Assembly (NCBI GenBank): GCA_040385245.1
Contig: JAZKHT010000001.1
Span: 124,001-188,000 of the forward strand
DNA from: JAZKHT01 sp040385245
Lineage (GTDB): Bacteria > Pseudomonadota > Alphaproteobacteria > Rhodobacterales > Rhodobacteraceae
Reading direction: 5' to 3'
DNA: 64,000 nt
Shown here: positions 8,976-17,274 of the stretch, piece after piece
Position numbering within the stretch: the first letter of the stretch is position 1
How the letters are laid out: the number at the start of each line of letters is the position of its first letter
Made by a program: the position numbers and the translations under genes
Notes under the pieces: generated by a model
Seen by the model: the letters and a program-made list of their open reading frames with translations, nothing else
What the model was told of the DNA's origin: nothing
The model's database searches: none

Positions 8976-9887
8976 ATGACAGCGGCACACCCTTCATCCG
9001 ATCTTGGTCGTCCCGTCGAAGGGGCGCTTTGGATGCTGGCCTCCGGTCTGTGCTTTGTCGGGGTCACAGGGATCGTGCGGCATTTAGGAACGGAATTGCC
9101 TGCCACCCAATCGGCCTTTTTGCGGTTCGGCTGGGGCGTGATCTTTCTGATCCCGACGCTTGCACCGATGCTGCGTCAGGGCTTTGCCGCCGGCGCGCTG
9201 CGACTGTTCGGGTGGCGCGGGGTGTTCCATACGGCGGCGGTGATCTGCTGGTTTTACGCGATGGCCCGCATCCCTGTGGCAGAGGTGACGGCGATTGGCT
9301 ATCTGAACCCGGTTCTGGTCACCGTCGGCGCCGTCTTCTTTTTCAACGAGACGTTGGCCCTGCGGCGCATCCTTGCCATCTGCGTGGCGCTGGTGGGCGC
9401 GCTGATCGTGCTGCGCCCCGGCCTGCGCGAAGTGACGGATGGCCATTTCGCACAGTTGGGTGCCGCCGCCTTCTTTGCCGTCAGCTATCTGTTCGCCAAG
9501 CGGTTGTCGCAGATCGCGTCGGCGGGAACGGTCGTTGCGATGATGTCGCTGACCGTGACGCTGGGGTTGCTGCCCTTTGCGATTGCCGTCTGGGTGCCGG
9601 TGACGCTGGTTCAGGTTGCGTGGCTTGCCCTTGTCGCGGGCTTTGCCACGGGTGGGCATTATTGCATGACGCGGGCATTCCGCGCGGCCCCGTTGGCGGT
9701 CACACAGCCGGTGACGTTCCTCCAACTTGTCTGGGCAACGTTGCTGGGGGCGCTGGTCTTTGGCGAAGGGGTGGATGTGTTCGTGCTGCTGGGCGGGTCG
9801 GTCATCATCAGCGCCATCAGCTACATCACATGGCGCGAATGGCGGCTGAAGCGCAGCCTGACCCCGGCCGAGGCGGAAACCCGTTAA
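8976..9887 (+). CDS. DMT-superfamily (EamA) transporter
   Basis: The start at 8976 (MTAAHPSSDLG) gives 303 aa with two EamA repeats and ten predicted helices; the open frame extends upstream through the LysE gene in another frame and that part is not real. Conserved features include FLRFGWGVIFLIPTL after the first helices, GYLNPVLVTVGAVFFFNETL before the mid-point, and QPVTFLQLVWATLLGALVFGE in the second repeat, the region typical of the RhaT/YdcZ-like and riboflavin/S-adenosylmethionine-type DMT proteins. The substrate is unknown. Its stop codon overlaps, on opposite strands, the stop of the decayed manC remnant. Confidence 0.87.
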   Translation: MTAAHPSSDLGRPVEGALWMLASGLCFVGVTGIVRHLGTELPATQSAFLRFGWGVIFLIPTLAPMLRQGFAAGALRLFGWRGVFHTAAVICWFYAMARIPVAEVTAIGYLNPVLVTVGAVFFFNETLALRRILAICVALVGALIVLRPGLREVTDGHFAQLGAAAFFAVSYLFAKRLSQIASAGTVVAMMSLTVTLGLLPFAIAVWVPVTLVQVAWLALVAGFATGGHYCMTRAFRAAPLAVTQPVTFLQLVWATLLGALVFGEGVDVFVLLGGSVIISAISYITWREWRLKRSLTPAEAETR

Positions 9888-10240
9888 TCGTCGCGCGCGT
9901 AGGTGTCTTGGTGGCGGGTGATGTCATCTTCGCCAAGATAAGAAATCACGATCCAGTGTTCGGCACGGTGGACATGGCTTTGCAGCGACCGTGCCGCGCC
10001 GGGGTCACCCAGATTTGCTTGACCTTAAACTGGTCGGATGCGGCCAGCGTCTCAAACCAGCGCCACAGGCGATGGTCGCGCAAAGCCCGGGCTCACCATG
10101 CGCAAGGCTGCCTGCCGGAACAGGCTGCACTGACCGATCCGCGGGGCAACAGCTTTGGATCGCTTTTGCGCCACAACGGCCAGGATATCCCGGTTCCGCA
10201 AGACCCCACCGACCCGAGCAAGGTTGACGCGAACTGTCGG
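9884..10240 (-). pseudogene. Remnant of mannose-1-phosphate guanylyltransferase / mannose-6-phosphate isomerase (manC/algA type)
   Basis: Read on the minus strand, 10077-9999 encodes HRLWRWFETLAASDQFKVKQ then IWVTP, and after a one-base shift near 10000 the next frame gives GAARSLQSHVHRAEHWIVIS, directly joined to YLGEDDITRHQDTYARDD and a stop at 9886-9884. These are the beginning and the end of the type II phosphomannose isomerase cupin domain (family pattern RPWG..., FKVK.I.V.PG..LSLQ.HHHRAEHW and SYLGEDDI.R..D.YGR). About 45 residues of cupin between HWIVVSG and GSYLGEDD are missing (junction about 9940), and one G appears lost from CCCCGG(G)CGCG. Upstream, to roughly 10240, weak traces of the preceding linker occur in shifting frames. 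The enzyme would have made GDP-mannose; this copy cannot. Confidence 0.8.
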
Positions 10241-10332
10241 CAAGGGCCGCGTTTCGGCCACAAAGTCTTAAGCACAGGTTAGCGACGATCCCTGCAACCT
10301 GAGCGTGCTTTCGGGCAATGGGTAGGGTTGGA

Positions 10333-12774
10333 ATGTCATATCTCGACGTTGTCGGGACGATCTCGGGCACACGCTTCGGGGTCCCGAGCGCGCATGTCCA
10401 GATGGTGCAGGAAACCGGTCCGGGGGGGTCGGTCCTGCGCCTGATCAACACGACCACCGCCGAGACGGTGCGCCTCGCGGTGACAGATGATGCGGCGGCG
10501 TCGGTCGCGGGTTTCAGCGTACACGGGGCGGGGCGGGTTGCGATGTCGGTGACGGGGCAGGCGGGCAGCGTGCTGTCGGAGATGCTGACCGCCGCCCGCG
10601 ACGCCGGTGCTGGCGAGGGCTATTCGGTCAGCGCGTTTCTGGCCAACACCCCTGTCCAGGGGCAGGCGGTCGAACTGATCACGGTGCCGGTGGGCGATGC
10701 GGTGTTCTTATACGCCGCACGTGCGGTTGGGTCATGTCTGTCGGCGTTTCGACTGTCCGACGCAAACGGGCTGACCACAATCGGAACGGTGGCGGACACG
10801 GCAACTGTCAACGCCGCCCAAATAGCGACGATGGCATCGGCCAACATCGGCGGGACCGCCTTTCTGTTCACCGGCTCGTCCAATGAGGATGGCATCACCG
10901 TCTGGTCTGTCGGTGCAAACGGTGCGTTGACGGCGGTGCAGTCGCTGGGCGCGGCGCAAATGGTGCCTGTCGATACGATAACTGCGCTGCGCACGGTGCA
11001 GATGGGCGGGGATCATTTCCTGATCGCCGCCGCGTCCGGGTCGTCCAGCCTGACGGTGTTCCGGATGGCTGCTGACGGAACGATGGTGCCCACCGATCAC
11101 GTCATCGACGAACTTGGCACACGCTTTCAGGGCGTCACAGCGATGGAGGTCGTCACGGTTGGCAACCGGACATATGTGTTGGCCGCCGGGGCGGATCACG
11201 GCATCAGCCTGCTGACCCTGACGCCGGATGGACGATTGGTTCATCTGGAAACGCTCGCGGACAGCACGACCACAGCGCTGTCGGGCGTTTCGGAAATCCG
11301 GGCTGTTGTGGTGGGTGGCACGGTGCAGGTTTTTGTCACCTCGGGTGCCGAAGGCGGGCTGTCGCAATTGCGGATCGATCTTGCCGATGCGGGGATGGTG
11401 TCGGACGCGGCAACCACAGGCAGCGGCGGGAACGATCTTCTGACGGTCAGAACAGCGACCGGCAGCAGCGTCACGGGTGCTGCGGGGGATGACCTTTTGA
11501 TCGACGGTGCCGGGTCCGATACGCTGACCGGCGGCACCGGGGCCGATGTCTTTGTGCTGACGGCGGACGGCATCCGCGACGTTGTCGCAGATTTTGATCC
11601 GGCGCGGGACAGGATCGACCTGACGCATTGGGCATTCTACCGCAACACCGGGCAATTGACCGTGACTGCAACGGCCACCGGTGCCATCCTGCGGTTTGGC
11701 ACCGAAGAGTTGGAGTTGCGGACCGCCACGGGCACGCCGCTGACCCCGGCACAGGTCCGTGCCATGAATTTTGGCGATCTGTCACGCGTGGCGTTCGAAA
11801 CGGGCACACCTGCACCCTCGCCGCCGCCTGCCGGTTTGGGCACAGCGGGGGCTGACACGCTGATCGGCGGCGCGTCTGCCGATACGCTGACCGGGTTGGC
11901 CGGGGATGATCTGCTGATCGGTGGCGGCGGGGCCGATCTGGTCAACGGCGGTGCCGGTTTCGATATCCTTGGATTTTCCACCCTAAGCGCCCCCATTCGG
12001 CTGGACCTGTCGAATTGGGCCGCCAGTTCCGCCGCCGTTGCAATGGTGCGCGCGACCGAGATCGAGGGCTATATCGGCACAGCCTTTGCCGACGTGATGT
12101 TCGCCGGAAACCGCGGTGTCTGGTTTGACGGGGGCGCGGGGAATGACACGCTGACGGGCGGCAAGCAGGCCAGCCAGTTATTCGGTGCCGGCGGTGACGA
12201 CAGTCTGACCGGCGGTCGGTCGGAGGACCGGCTGTCAGGGGGCGATGGGAATGACACGCTGATTGCTGGGGCGGACAACGACACGCTGATCGGTGGCACC
12301 GGCAACGATCATCTGTGGGGCGACGATGGACAGGATGATCTGCTGGGTGAGGCGGGTCAGGACAGTCTGACCGGCGGGATCGGCGATGACCGTCTCTATG
12401 GCGGTGCGGGTTGGGACACGCTGGTGGGGGATGTGGGGAACGACACACTGGACGGTGGACTTGACGGCGATCGTCTTGACGGGGGTGCTGGCAACGATTG
12501 GTTGAATGGCGGCATCGGCAACGACTGGATGTTCGGGGCATCTGGGGCGGACAGTCTGTATGGCGATGCGGGCAATGACCAACTTGGCGGCGGCTCAGAG
12601 GCGGACACACTTTACGGTGGGGCCGGGCGCGATACGCTGTGGGGCGAGGATGGCAATGATCGACTGGTGGGGGATGTGGACTCTGACCGGTTGGACGGGG
12701 GATCGGCGACGACACGCTATATGGTGGCGTGGGTGTCGACACGCTGCTGGGCGGGGCCGGGCGCGATCTTCTGA
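10333..12774 (+). CDS. RTX calcium-binding protein, 5' part (reading frame broken at 12697-12701)
   Basis: The start is ATG 10333 (MSYLDVVG); ATG 10318 is an in-frame alternative. Residues about 90-355 are a set of repeats of the form FRLSD-NG, VWSVGANGALT, FRMAADGTMV, LTPDGRLVH, resembling seven-bladed lactonase-like beta-propeller blades. From residue about 362 RTX nonapeptides (GGxGxDxLx) begin: a short block with a C-terminal VVADFDPARDRIDL calcium-domain motif, then a long array from about residue 500. There is no N-terminal signal, consistent with type I secretion. After DRLDGGS (12702) the frame changes and codes for nonsense ending at 12774. Adding one base to the run of five Gs at 12697-12701 restores the repeat (GGIGDDTLYGG) and joins it to the downstream frame, giving about 1209 aa. 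Confidence 0.85.
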   Translation: MSYLDVVGTISGTRFGVPSAHVQMVQETGPGGSVLRLINTTTAETVRLAVTDDAAASVAGFSVHGAGRVAMSVTGQAGSVLSEMLTAARDAGAGEGYSVSAFLANTPVQGQAVELITVPVGDAVFLYAARAVGSCLSAFRLSDANGLTTIGTVADTATVNAAQIATMASANIGGTAFLFTGSSNEDGITVWSVGANGALTAVQSLGAAQMVPVDTITALRTVQMGGDHFLIAAASGSSSLTVFRMAADGTMVPTDHVIDELGTRFQGVTAMEVVTVGNRTYVLAAGADHGISLLTLTPDGRLVHLETLADSTTTALSGVSEIRAVVVGGTVQVFVTSGAEGGLSQLRIDLADAGMVSDAATTGSGGNDLLTVRTATGSSVTGAAGDDLLIDGAGSDTLTGGTGADVFVLTADGIRDVVADFDPARDRIDLTHWAFYRNTGQLTVTATATGAILRFGTEELELRTATGTPLTPAQVRAMNFGDLSRVAFETGTPAPSPPPAGLGTAGADTLIGGASADTLTGLAGDDLLIGGGGADLVNGGAGFDILGFSTLSAPIRLDLSNWAASSAAVAMVRATEIEGYIGTAFADVMFAGNRGVWFDGGAGNDTLTGGKQASQLFGAGGDDSLTGGRSEDRLSGGDGNDTLIAGADNDTLIGGTGNDHLWGDDGQDDLLGEAGQDSLTGGIGDDRLYGGAGWDTLVGDVGNDTLDGGLDGDRLDGGAGNDWLNGGIGNDWMFGASGADSLYGDAGNDQLGGGSEADTLYGGAGRDTLWGEDGNDRLVGDVDSDRLDGGSATTRYMVAWVSTRCWAGPGAIF

Positions 12775-13710
12775 TGGGAGAGGTCTGGAACGACTGGCTC
12801 GATGGCGGGTCCGAGGATGATCGTCTGTACGGTGGCACAGGGCTGGACACGCTGTTGGGGGGATCAGGCAACGACTGGCTGGGCGGCGATGAAGACGCGG
12901 ACCGTCTGGACGGTGGCACGGGCAACGACACGCTGAAAGGTGGGGCTGGCAACGACGCGCTACTTGGCATGGCGGGGGCAGATTCGCTGATGGGTGACGC
13001 AGGCGATGACCTGATCGATGCCGGAACCGAAGATGACCGGCTGTTCGGCGGTTGGGGAAGGGACACGTTGCTGGGTGGCACCGGCAACGATTACCTGAAC
13101 GGGGCCGAAGAGGCCGACCGTCTGGACGGCGGCGCGGGCAATGACACCTTGGCGGGGGGCGTGGGGGTAGACACCTTGCTTGGGGGCGCGGGCAACGATT
13201 CCCTGATCGGTGAAGCGTGGAACGACTGGCTTGATGGTGGGGACGGAAACGACCGGCTGTTAGGTGGCACTGGTAGCGACACGCTGCTTGGCGGCACCGG
13301 CAACGATTATCTGTCCGGAGCCGAAGAGGGCGACCGTCTGAATGGCGGCGCGGGCAACGACACGTTGGCGGCGGGGATCGGGAATGACGTGCTTCTGGGG
13401 GGCGCGGGCACTGATTCCTTGCTTGGCGATGCAGGAAACGACCGGCTTGAGGGCGGGTCAGAGAATGATCGGCTGCTTGGCGACCTTGGTCGTGACACCT
13501 TGCTTGGCGGTTTGGGCAACGACTGGCTGTCGGGCGGCGTTGATTTCGATTGGCTTGACGGTGGGTCCGGCAATGACACTCTGTATGGCGGCGCGGGCAA
13601 CGACAGTCTGATTGGATGGTCTGGGAATGACTACCTGTCCGGCGGGGATGGGGCGGACCGGCTGGATGGTGGGTCTGGAAATGACACCCTGACGGGTGGC
13701 CTTGGGGCCG
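12115..13710 (+). repeat. RTX nonapeptide tandem repeats (hemolysin-type calcium-binding array)
   Basis: The DNA carries dozens of near-copies of a 27-bp unit coding GGxGNDxLx, with the degenerate core GGCAACGA(C/T) recurring throughout. At protein level these fold as calcium-loaded parallel beta-roll turns outside the cell. Higher-order repetition is visible: blocks such as VDTLLGGAG, WNDWLDGG and DTLLGGTGNDYL reappear at multiples of about 40 residues, indicating expansion by duplication. The array spans the frameshift at 12697-12701. Confidence 0.9.
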
Positions 13711-13961
13711 ACAGTTTTGTCTTTGGCAGGCTGACGGCGCGCGAGGTTGACAGGGTGATCGCCTTTGAAAACGGCGTGGACCGGCTGGTCATCGACGGCG
13801 TGACCGGAAAGACGCCGCAGGCAATGTATGCGGCACTTGGCAAGAAGATGGTGATCATTGGTGGCGACCAGATGCTTCAGATCACCTATGCCGGTCACAC
13901 GATCCTTGTTGATGACATGACCCTTGCGCAATTGGGCGTGTCAGATTTCATCTTCATCTGA
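12729..13961 (+). CDS. RTX calcium-binding protein, 3' part with C-terminal secretion region
   Basis: This frame (first possible start GTG 12729) continues the RTX array of the upstream frame after the one-base frameshift, so it is the C-terminal 400 residues of the same protein and not a separate gene; no ribosome binding site precedes it. RTX units run to about 13710 and are followed by the non-repetitive tail DSFVFGRLTAREVDRVIAFE, VDRLVIDGV and a hydrophobic end ...SDFIFI, the usual layout of type I secretion substrates in which the last about 60 residues carry the uncleaved export signal. No HlyB/HlyD-type exporter is in the window. The gene converges with ugd, 12 bp apart. Confidence 0.85.
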   Translation: MGVDTLLGGAGRDLLMGEVWNDWLDGGSEDDRLYGGTGLDTLLGGSGNDWLGGDEDADRLDGGTGNDTLKGGAGNDALLGMAGADSLMGDAGDDLIDAGTEDDRLFGGWGRDTLLGGTGNDYLNGAEEADRLDGGAGNDTLAGGVGVDTLLGGAGNDSLIGEAWNDWLDGGDGNDRLLGGTGSDTLLGGTGNDYLSGAEEGDRLNGGAGNDTLAAGIGNDVLLGGAGTDSLLGDAGNDRLEGGSENDRLLGDLGRDTLLGGLGNDWLSGGVDFDWLDGGSGNDTLYGGAGNDSLIGWSGNDYLSGGDGADRLDGGSGNDTLTGGLGADSFVFGRLTAREVDRVIAFENGVDRLVIDGVTGKTPQAMYAALGKKMVIIGGDQMLQITYAGHTILVDDMTLAQLGVSDFIFI

Positions 13962-13973
13962 CAGGGCCGCCGA

Positions 13974-15278
13974 TCAGCGCCCGACCCCGCAATAATCGTC
14001 AAAGCCCGCCGCCAGCACAGCCTCGCGGTCATAGATGTTGCGCAGGTCGGCCATGCGCGGGGTGTTCATCTTGCGGGCAAGCTTTTCCAGATCCAGCGCG
14101 CGGAACTCGTTCCATTCTGTCAGGATGACCACAAGATCGGCCCCCTGGGCGGCCTGATAGGCGTTGTCGAACCATTTGACACCGGGCAACAGCGCCTCGC
14201 CCTCGCGCTGGCCTTCGGGGTCGATCACGCGGACGCGGGCCCCGTTGCCGACGAGGGCGGGCACGATTGTCAGTGACGGGGCATCGCGCATGTCATCGGT
14301 GTTGGGTTTGAATGTGACGCCGAACACCGCGATGGTCTTGCCGTTGACCGACCCGTCGCAAAGATCGACAAGCTTGTCCACCATCCGGTGTTTGATCTCT
14401 TCGTTGACCTTGATGACCGTTTCGGTGATCTGCATCGGAACGGCATGTTCCTGCCCGATGCGGGCCAAGGCTTTGGTATCCTTTGGAAAACACGACCCGC
14501 CATAGCCGGGACCCGCGTGCAGGAATTTGTTGCCGATGCGCCCGTCCAGACCGATGCCCTTGCTGACAGCCTTGATGTCGGCCCCCACCCGTTCGCACAG
14601 CGCCGCGATTTCGTTGATGAAGGTGATCTTGGTCGCCAGAAAGGCGTTGGCCGCGTATTTGATCATCTCGGCGGATTCCAGACCCGTGAACACGATCGGA
14701 AATTCACGCAGGAACAGCGGGCGATAGATGTCGGACATGACCTTTTTCGCCCGCTCGGATTCCACTCCGACGACCACTCGGTCGGGGCGCATGAAATCGT
14801 CAATCGCCGCACCTTCGCGCAGGAACTCGGGGTTCGACGCCACATCGAACAACGCAGCCGGATTGGCCGCGGCGACCGCCTCGGCCACCTTGCGATTGGT
14901 GCCAAGCGGGACGGTCGATTTGGTGACGACGACCGCATACCCCGTTAGCGCTGCGCCGATTTCAGCAGCGGCCGCCATGACAAAGCGCAGATCGGCATGC
15001 CCGTCGCCGCGCCGGGTGGGCGTGCCGACGGCGATGAACACGGCATCGGCCCCGGCAACCGCCGTGGCCAGATCCAATGTGAATGACAAACGACCCGCCG
15101 CCACGTTCTTGGCCATCAGATCTTGCAGGCCCGGTTCGAATATCGGCACTTCGCCGTCGTTCAGGCGGTCGATCTTGCCGGGATCCTTGTCGACGCAGAC
15201 GACATCGTGGCCAAAGTCCGAAAAGCAGACCCCAGAGACGAGCCCGACATAACCCGTCCCGATCATTGCAATTTTCAT
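13974..15278 (-). CDS. ugd: UDP-glucose 6-dehydrogenase
   Basis: A 434-residue protein of normal length. The N-terminal Rossmann motif is MKIAMIGTGYVGLVSGVCFS; the catalytic region GPGYGGSCFPKDTKAL carries the nucleophilic Cys near residue 260; GVTFKPNTDDMRDAPS marks the C-terminal UDP-binding domain. It oxidises UDP-glucose to UDP-glucuronate with two NAD+, supplying acidic sugar for exopolysaccharide or capsule. It lies downstream of the DUF2793/101-aa gene pair on the same strand (100-bp gap) and near galE, which makes the related precursor UDP-galactose, pointing to surface polysaccharide synthesis. Confidence 0.96.
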   Translation of the reverse strand: MKIAMIGTGYVGLVSGVCFSDFGHDVVCVDKDPGKIDRLNDGEVPIFEPGLQDLMAKNVAAGRLSFTLDLATAVAGADAVFIAVGTPTRRGDGHADLRFVMAAAAEIGAALTGYAVVVTKSTVPLGTNRKVAEAVAAANPAALFDVASNPEFLREGAAIDDFMRPDRVVVGVESERAKKVMSDIYRPLFLREFPIVFTGLESAEMIKYAANAFLATKITFINEIAALCERVGADIKAVSKGIGLDGRIGNKFLHAGPGYGGSCFPKDTKALARIGQEHAVPMQITETVIKVNEEIKHRMVDKLVDLCDGSVNGKTIAVFGVTFKPNTDDMRDAPSLTIVPALVGNGARVRVIDPEGQREGEALLPGVKWFDNAYQAAQGADLVVILTEWNEFRALDLEKLARKMNTPRMADLRNIYDREAVLAAGFDDYCGVGR

Positions 15279-15378
15279 TCATCACCGCCGATGCTGCGCC
15301 ACCACTGCCCTTCTTTAGGAAGTGGCACCCCCGGTGTCAAACAGGGGCGCGACCTTGGGCGGATTGGTGTCAGATGGC

Positions 15379-15684
15379 CTAACCTTGCGCGCCAAACGGG
15401 GGCAGGGCGACAGGTCCATCGGCCGTGACATTGATCGGCACCGGAAACAGGGTTTCCGCTGGCGCGTCGCTGCCGTGCGGCAAGATCAGGGTCAGCGCGA
15501 TCTGCCCATTGGTGCGCCTGACATCCGAAACGATCCAAGGCGAACCCGCATCTTCAATCGCCAGTGTTCCGCCTTCGGACAGCGACGAAAAATCAAGCGT
15601 GATGTCGTTCAGCGTCAGCGTGTCGCCGTGGCGGACAAGGGTCAGGTGCTGGTCGCTGCGCATGGGGGACAGGGTGATGATCAT
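15379..15684 (-). CDS. Small unknown protein paired with the DUF2793 protein
   Basis: The ATG at 15684-15682 is preceded by GGAGAAA at good spacing and starts 11 bp after the stop of the DUF2793 gene, so the pair is probably co-translated. The 101-residue product (MIITLSPMRSDQHLTLVRHG) is beta-strand rich, acidic, has no signal peptide or membrane helix, and contains LTLNDITLDFSSLSEGG and PVPINVTADGPVALPPF. A longer open frame extends upstream across the neighbour and is not real. I do not recognise a domain; small partners of this kind downstream of tail-fibre genes are sometimes assembly factors, which is only a suggestion. Confidence 0.7.
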   Translation of the reverse strand: MIITLSPMRSDQHLTLVRHGDTLTLNDITLDFSSLSEGGTLAIEDAGSPWIVSDVRRTNGQIALTLILPHGSDAPAETLFPVPINVTADGPVALPPFGAQG

Positions 15685-15695
15685 GGATTTTCTCC

Positions 15696-17132
15696 TTAGA
15701 ACCAACGGCCAATGGCGATGGCGCGAATATCTGTCATCATCGCACCGTCCGGCACGTCCTGATTGAACACCGTGCCCACGATGGTGCTGAAGGCCGAAAC
15801 TGATGTGTTGGCATAGCTGCCGCACATCCGCTGGCGAACCTGATGCGATGTCCAACCGGCAAAGCCGGTAAGGTTCGCGCCGTTCGAGCGGAATGACATC
15901 GTGGTGTTCGGGGCGGCGACGAAACTGGCGGGGAATGTCCATGTCGCCTCGCACAGGTAACCAAGACCGGCGACGGTCTGCTTGGGCAGGGTCAGCGCGC
16001 CGCTTGTGCAAATCTGCAAGCCATCGGCGAAGCGGGTGTACTGCCCGTTTGCATTGCTGCCACGTTCGATGACAGCACCCGTCGGTGCGCCGCTGGTCTG
16101 CGACACCGTGCCGATCAGATTGCCCGAGTGGACCAGACGCCGCCAAGGTGACCAGACGCTCGCCCCCGTGGCAGGATCGCCCGAACGCCCCCGGAAATAG
16201 GCGTTCGAACCCGTGGCCCCCATCAAGAACTGTGCCGCGTTGTTCTGATAGCCAATGTTGGTGTGCAGCCCCAGAAAGTTGCCCATTTCGGGGCGCTGTG
16301 GATCGCTGGCCCCGGTCGTGGTCACGAACGAACTGCTGGTCAGATCGCCGATGCTGGCAAGGCCGAACGTGGTGGCAGCAGGCAGGGGCCCGCCCAAGCC
16401 GAAATCCCCCACCCGCGTGATCCGCCCGACCGTGTCATCCACCGGCGATTGCGTCACCGCGCTTCCTGATATCGATCCGCCCAGCACCAGACCTTGTGGC
16501 AGGCCCACGACCCCGGTCGCGGCATCCGCAGTCAGTGCGGTGGTAAAGGTGGTGCCATCGTCACTCACCTTTACCGAAAAATCATCCCCCCCCGCCAAGC
16601 CCAATTCCGCGCGGCCCGAATAGCCGGTCTGAAACAGCAGGCTGCCCGTGTCAGCCTCTGTCGCCTTGTTCAGTTTCAACTGGTGACCCGCACCTGCATG
16701 GGTCAGCAGCGTCGCGGCAGCGGCGACAGTCAACCGGTTAGTCGTATCGGCCACGGCGTTGATGCCAAGCCGGTCCGTCGCGGTGACGCCGTTGGCAACC
16801 GGAACCCATGCGCCGGACTGAAACACCAGCGTTGCGCTGTCGGCCAGAACCCGTGCCGTCCAACCTGGCAACGGTGTCACAAAGACCCAAGAGCCGCCCC
16901 AGAACGCAGCGATCTTGGTGTCCTGTCCGGCCCACAGGCCTGTCGCACCCGCAGCAACGATGTGACGGTGGCCCTCGTCCGGGGTGGCCGGGGCATCCAC
17001 CCGGTCGGTGTCCAGCACCGCCAGTTGAACCAGGATATCAAGCAGCCGCAGGGCCTCGTTGTGGGTGACGTGTTTTTGCGCCTGCGCGGGCAGGATCAGG
17101 GGCAGGGACAGGATCGGCGTAGCATCTGGCAT
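15696..17132 (-). CDS. DUF2793 protein with phage tail-fibre-like C-terminus
   Basis: The ATG at 17132-17130 (MPDATPILSLPLILP) follows a GGAGG; the open frame extends 106 codons further upstream but without coding character. The 478-aa product begins with a DUF2793 domain (residues about 5-95: LPLILPAQAQKHVTHNEALR, LWAGQDTKIAAFWGG). A middle region of short strand repeats follows, then SVWSPWRRLVHSGNLIG near residue 335, a motif of pyocin-knob and tail-fibre proteins, and the end TDIRAIAIGRWF, also typical of tail-fibre tips. No other phage gene is nearby. Role is unknown: an isolated tail-fibre-like or surface adhesin-like protein sitting between ugd and galE. Confidence 0.72.
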   Translation of the reverse strand: MPDATPILSLPLILPAQAQKHVTHNEALRLLDILVQLAVLDTDRVDAPATPDEGHRHIVAAGATGLWAGQDTKIAAFWGGSWVFVTPLPGWTARVLADSATLVFQSGAWVPVANGVTATDRLGINAVADTTNRLTVAAAATLLTHAGAGHQLKLNKATEADTGSLLFQTGYSGRAELGLAGGDDFSVKVSDDGTTFTTALTADAATGVVGLPQGLVLGGSISGSAVTQSPVDDTVGRITRVGDFGLGGPLPAATTFGLASIGDLTSSSFVTTTGASDPQRPEMGNFLGLHTNIGYQNNAAQFLMGATGSNAYFRGRSGDPATGASVWSPWRRLVHSGNLIGTVSQTSGAPTGAVIERGSNANGQYTRFADGLQICTSGALTLPKQTVAGLGYLCEATWTFPASFVAAPNTTMSFRSNGANLTGFAGWTSHQVRQRMCGSYANTSVSAFSTIVGTVFNQDVPDGAMMTDIRAIAIGRWF

Positions 17133-17274
17133 CTGGAACCTCCGGTCGGACATCGGGGCGAAGGCTAGGCACCTTGGGTAAGCCAGAGGTAAGGGCAGGG
17201 TGCGCTGCTCTCGCCAAGCGGGGGGCAAGGGGTTAAGCTGGCGGCGTGGTGGGGTTGCAAGACAAGGGTGTGAC

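Noticed and set aside
11942..13087. Long minus-strand open frames across the RTX region rich in Pro/Ser
   Set aside because: They are the antisense of the RTX repeats; the repeated P-P-S pattern mirrors GGxGND codons.
12115..13710. Dense 27-bp repetition resembling a CRISPR or satellite array
   Set aside because: The unit is a codon-phased RTX nonapeptide (GGxGxDxLx) with no unique spacers; it is protein coding.
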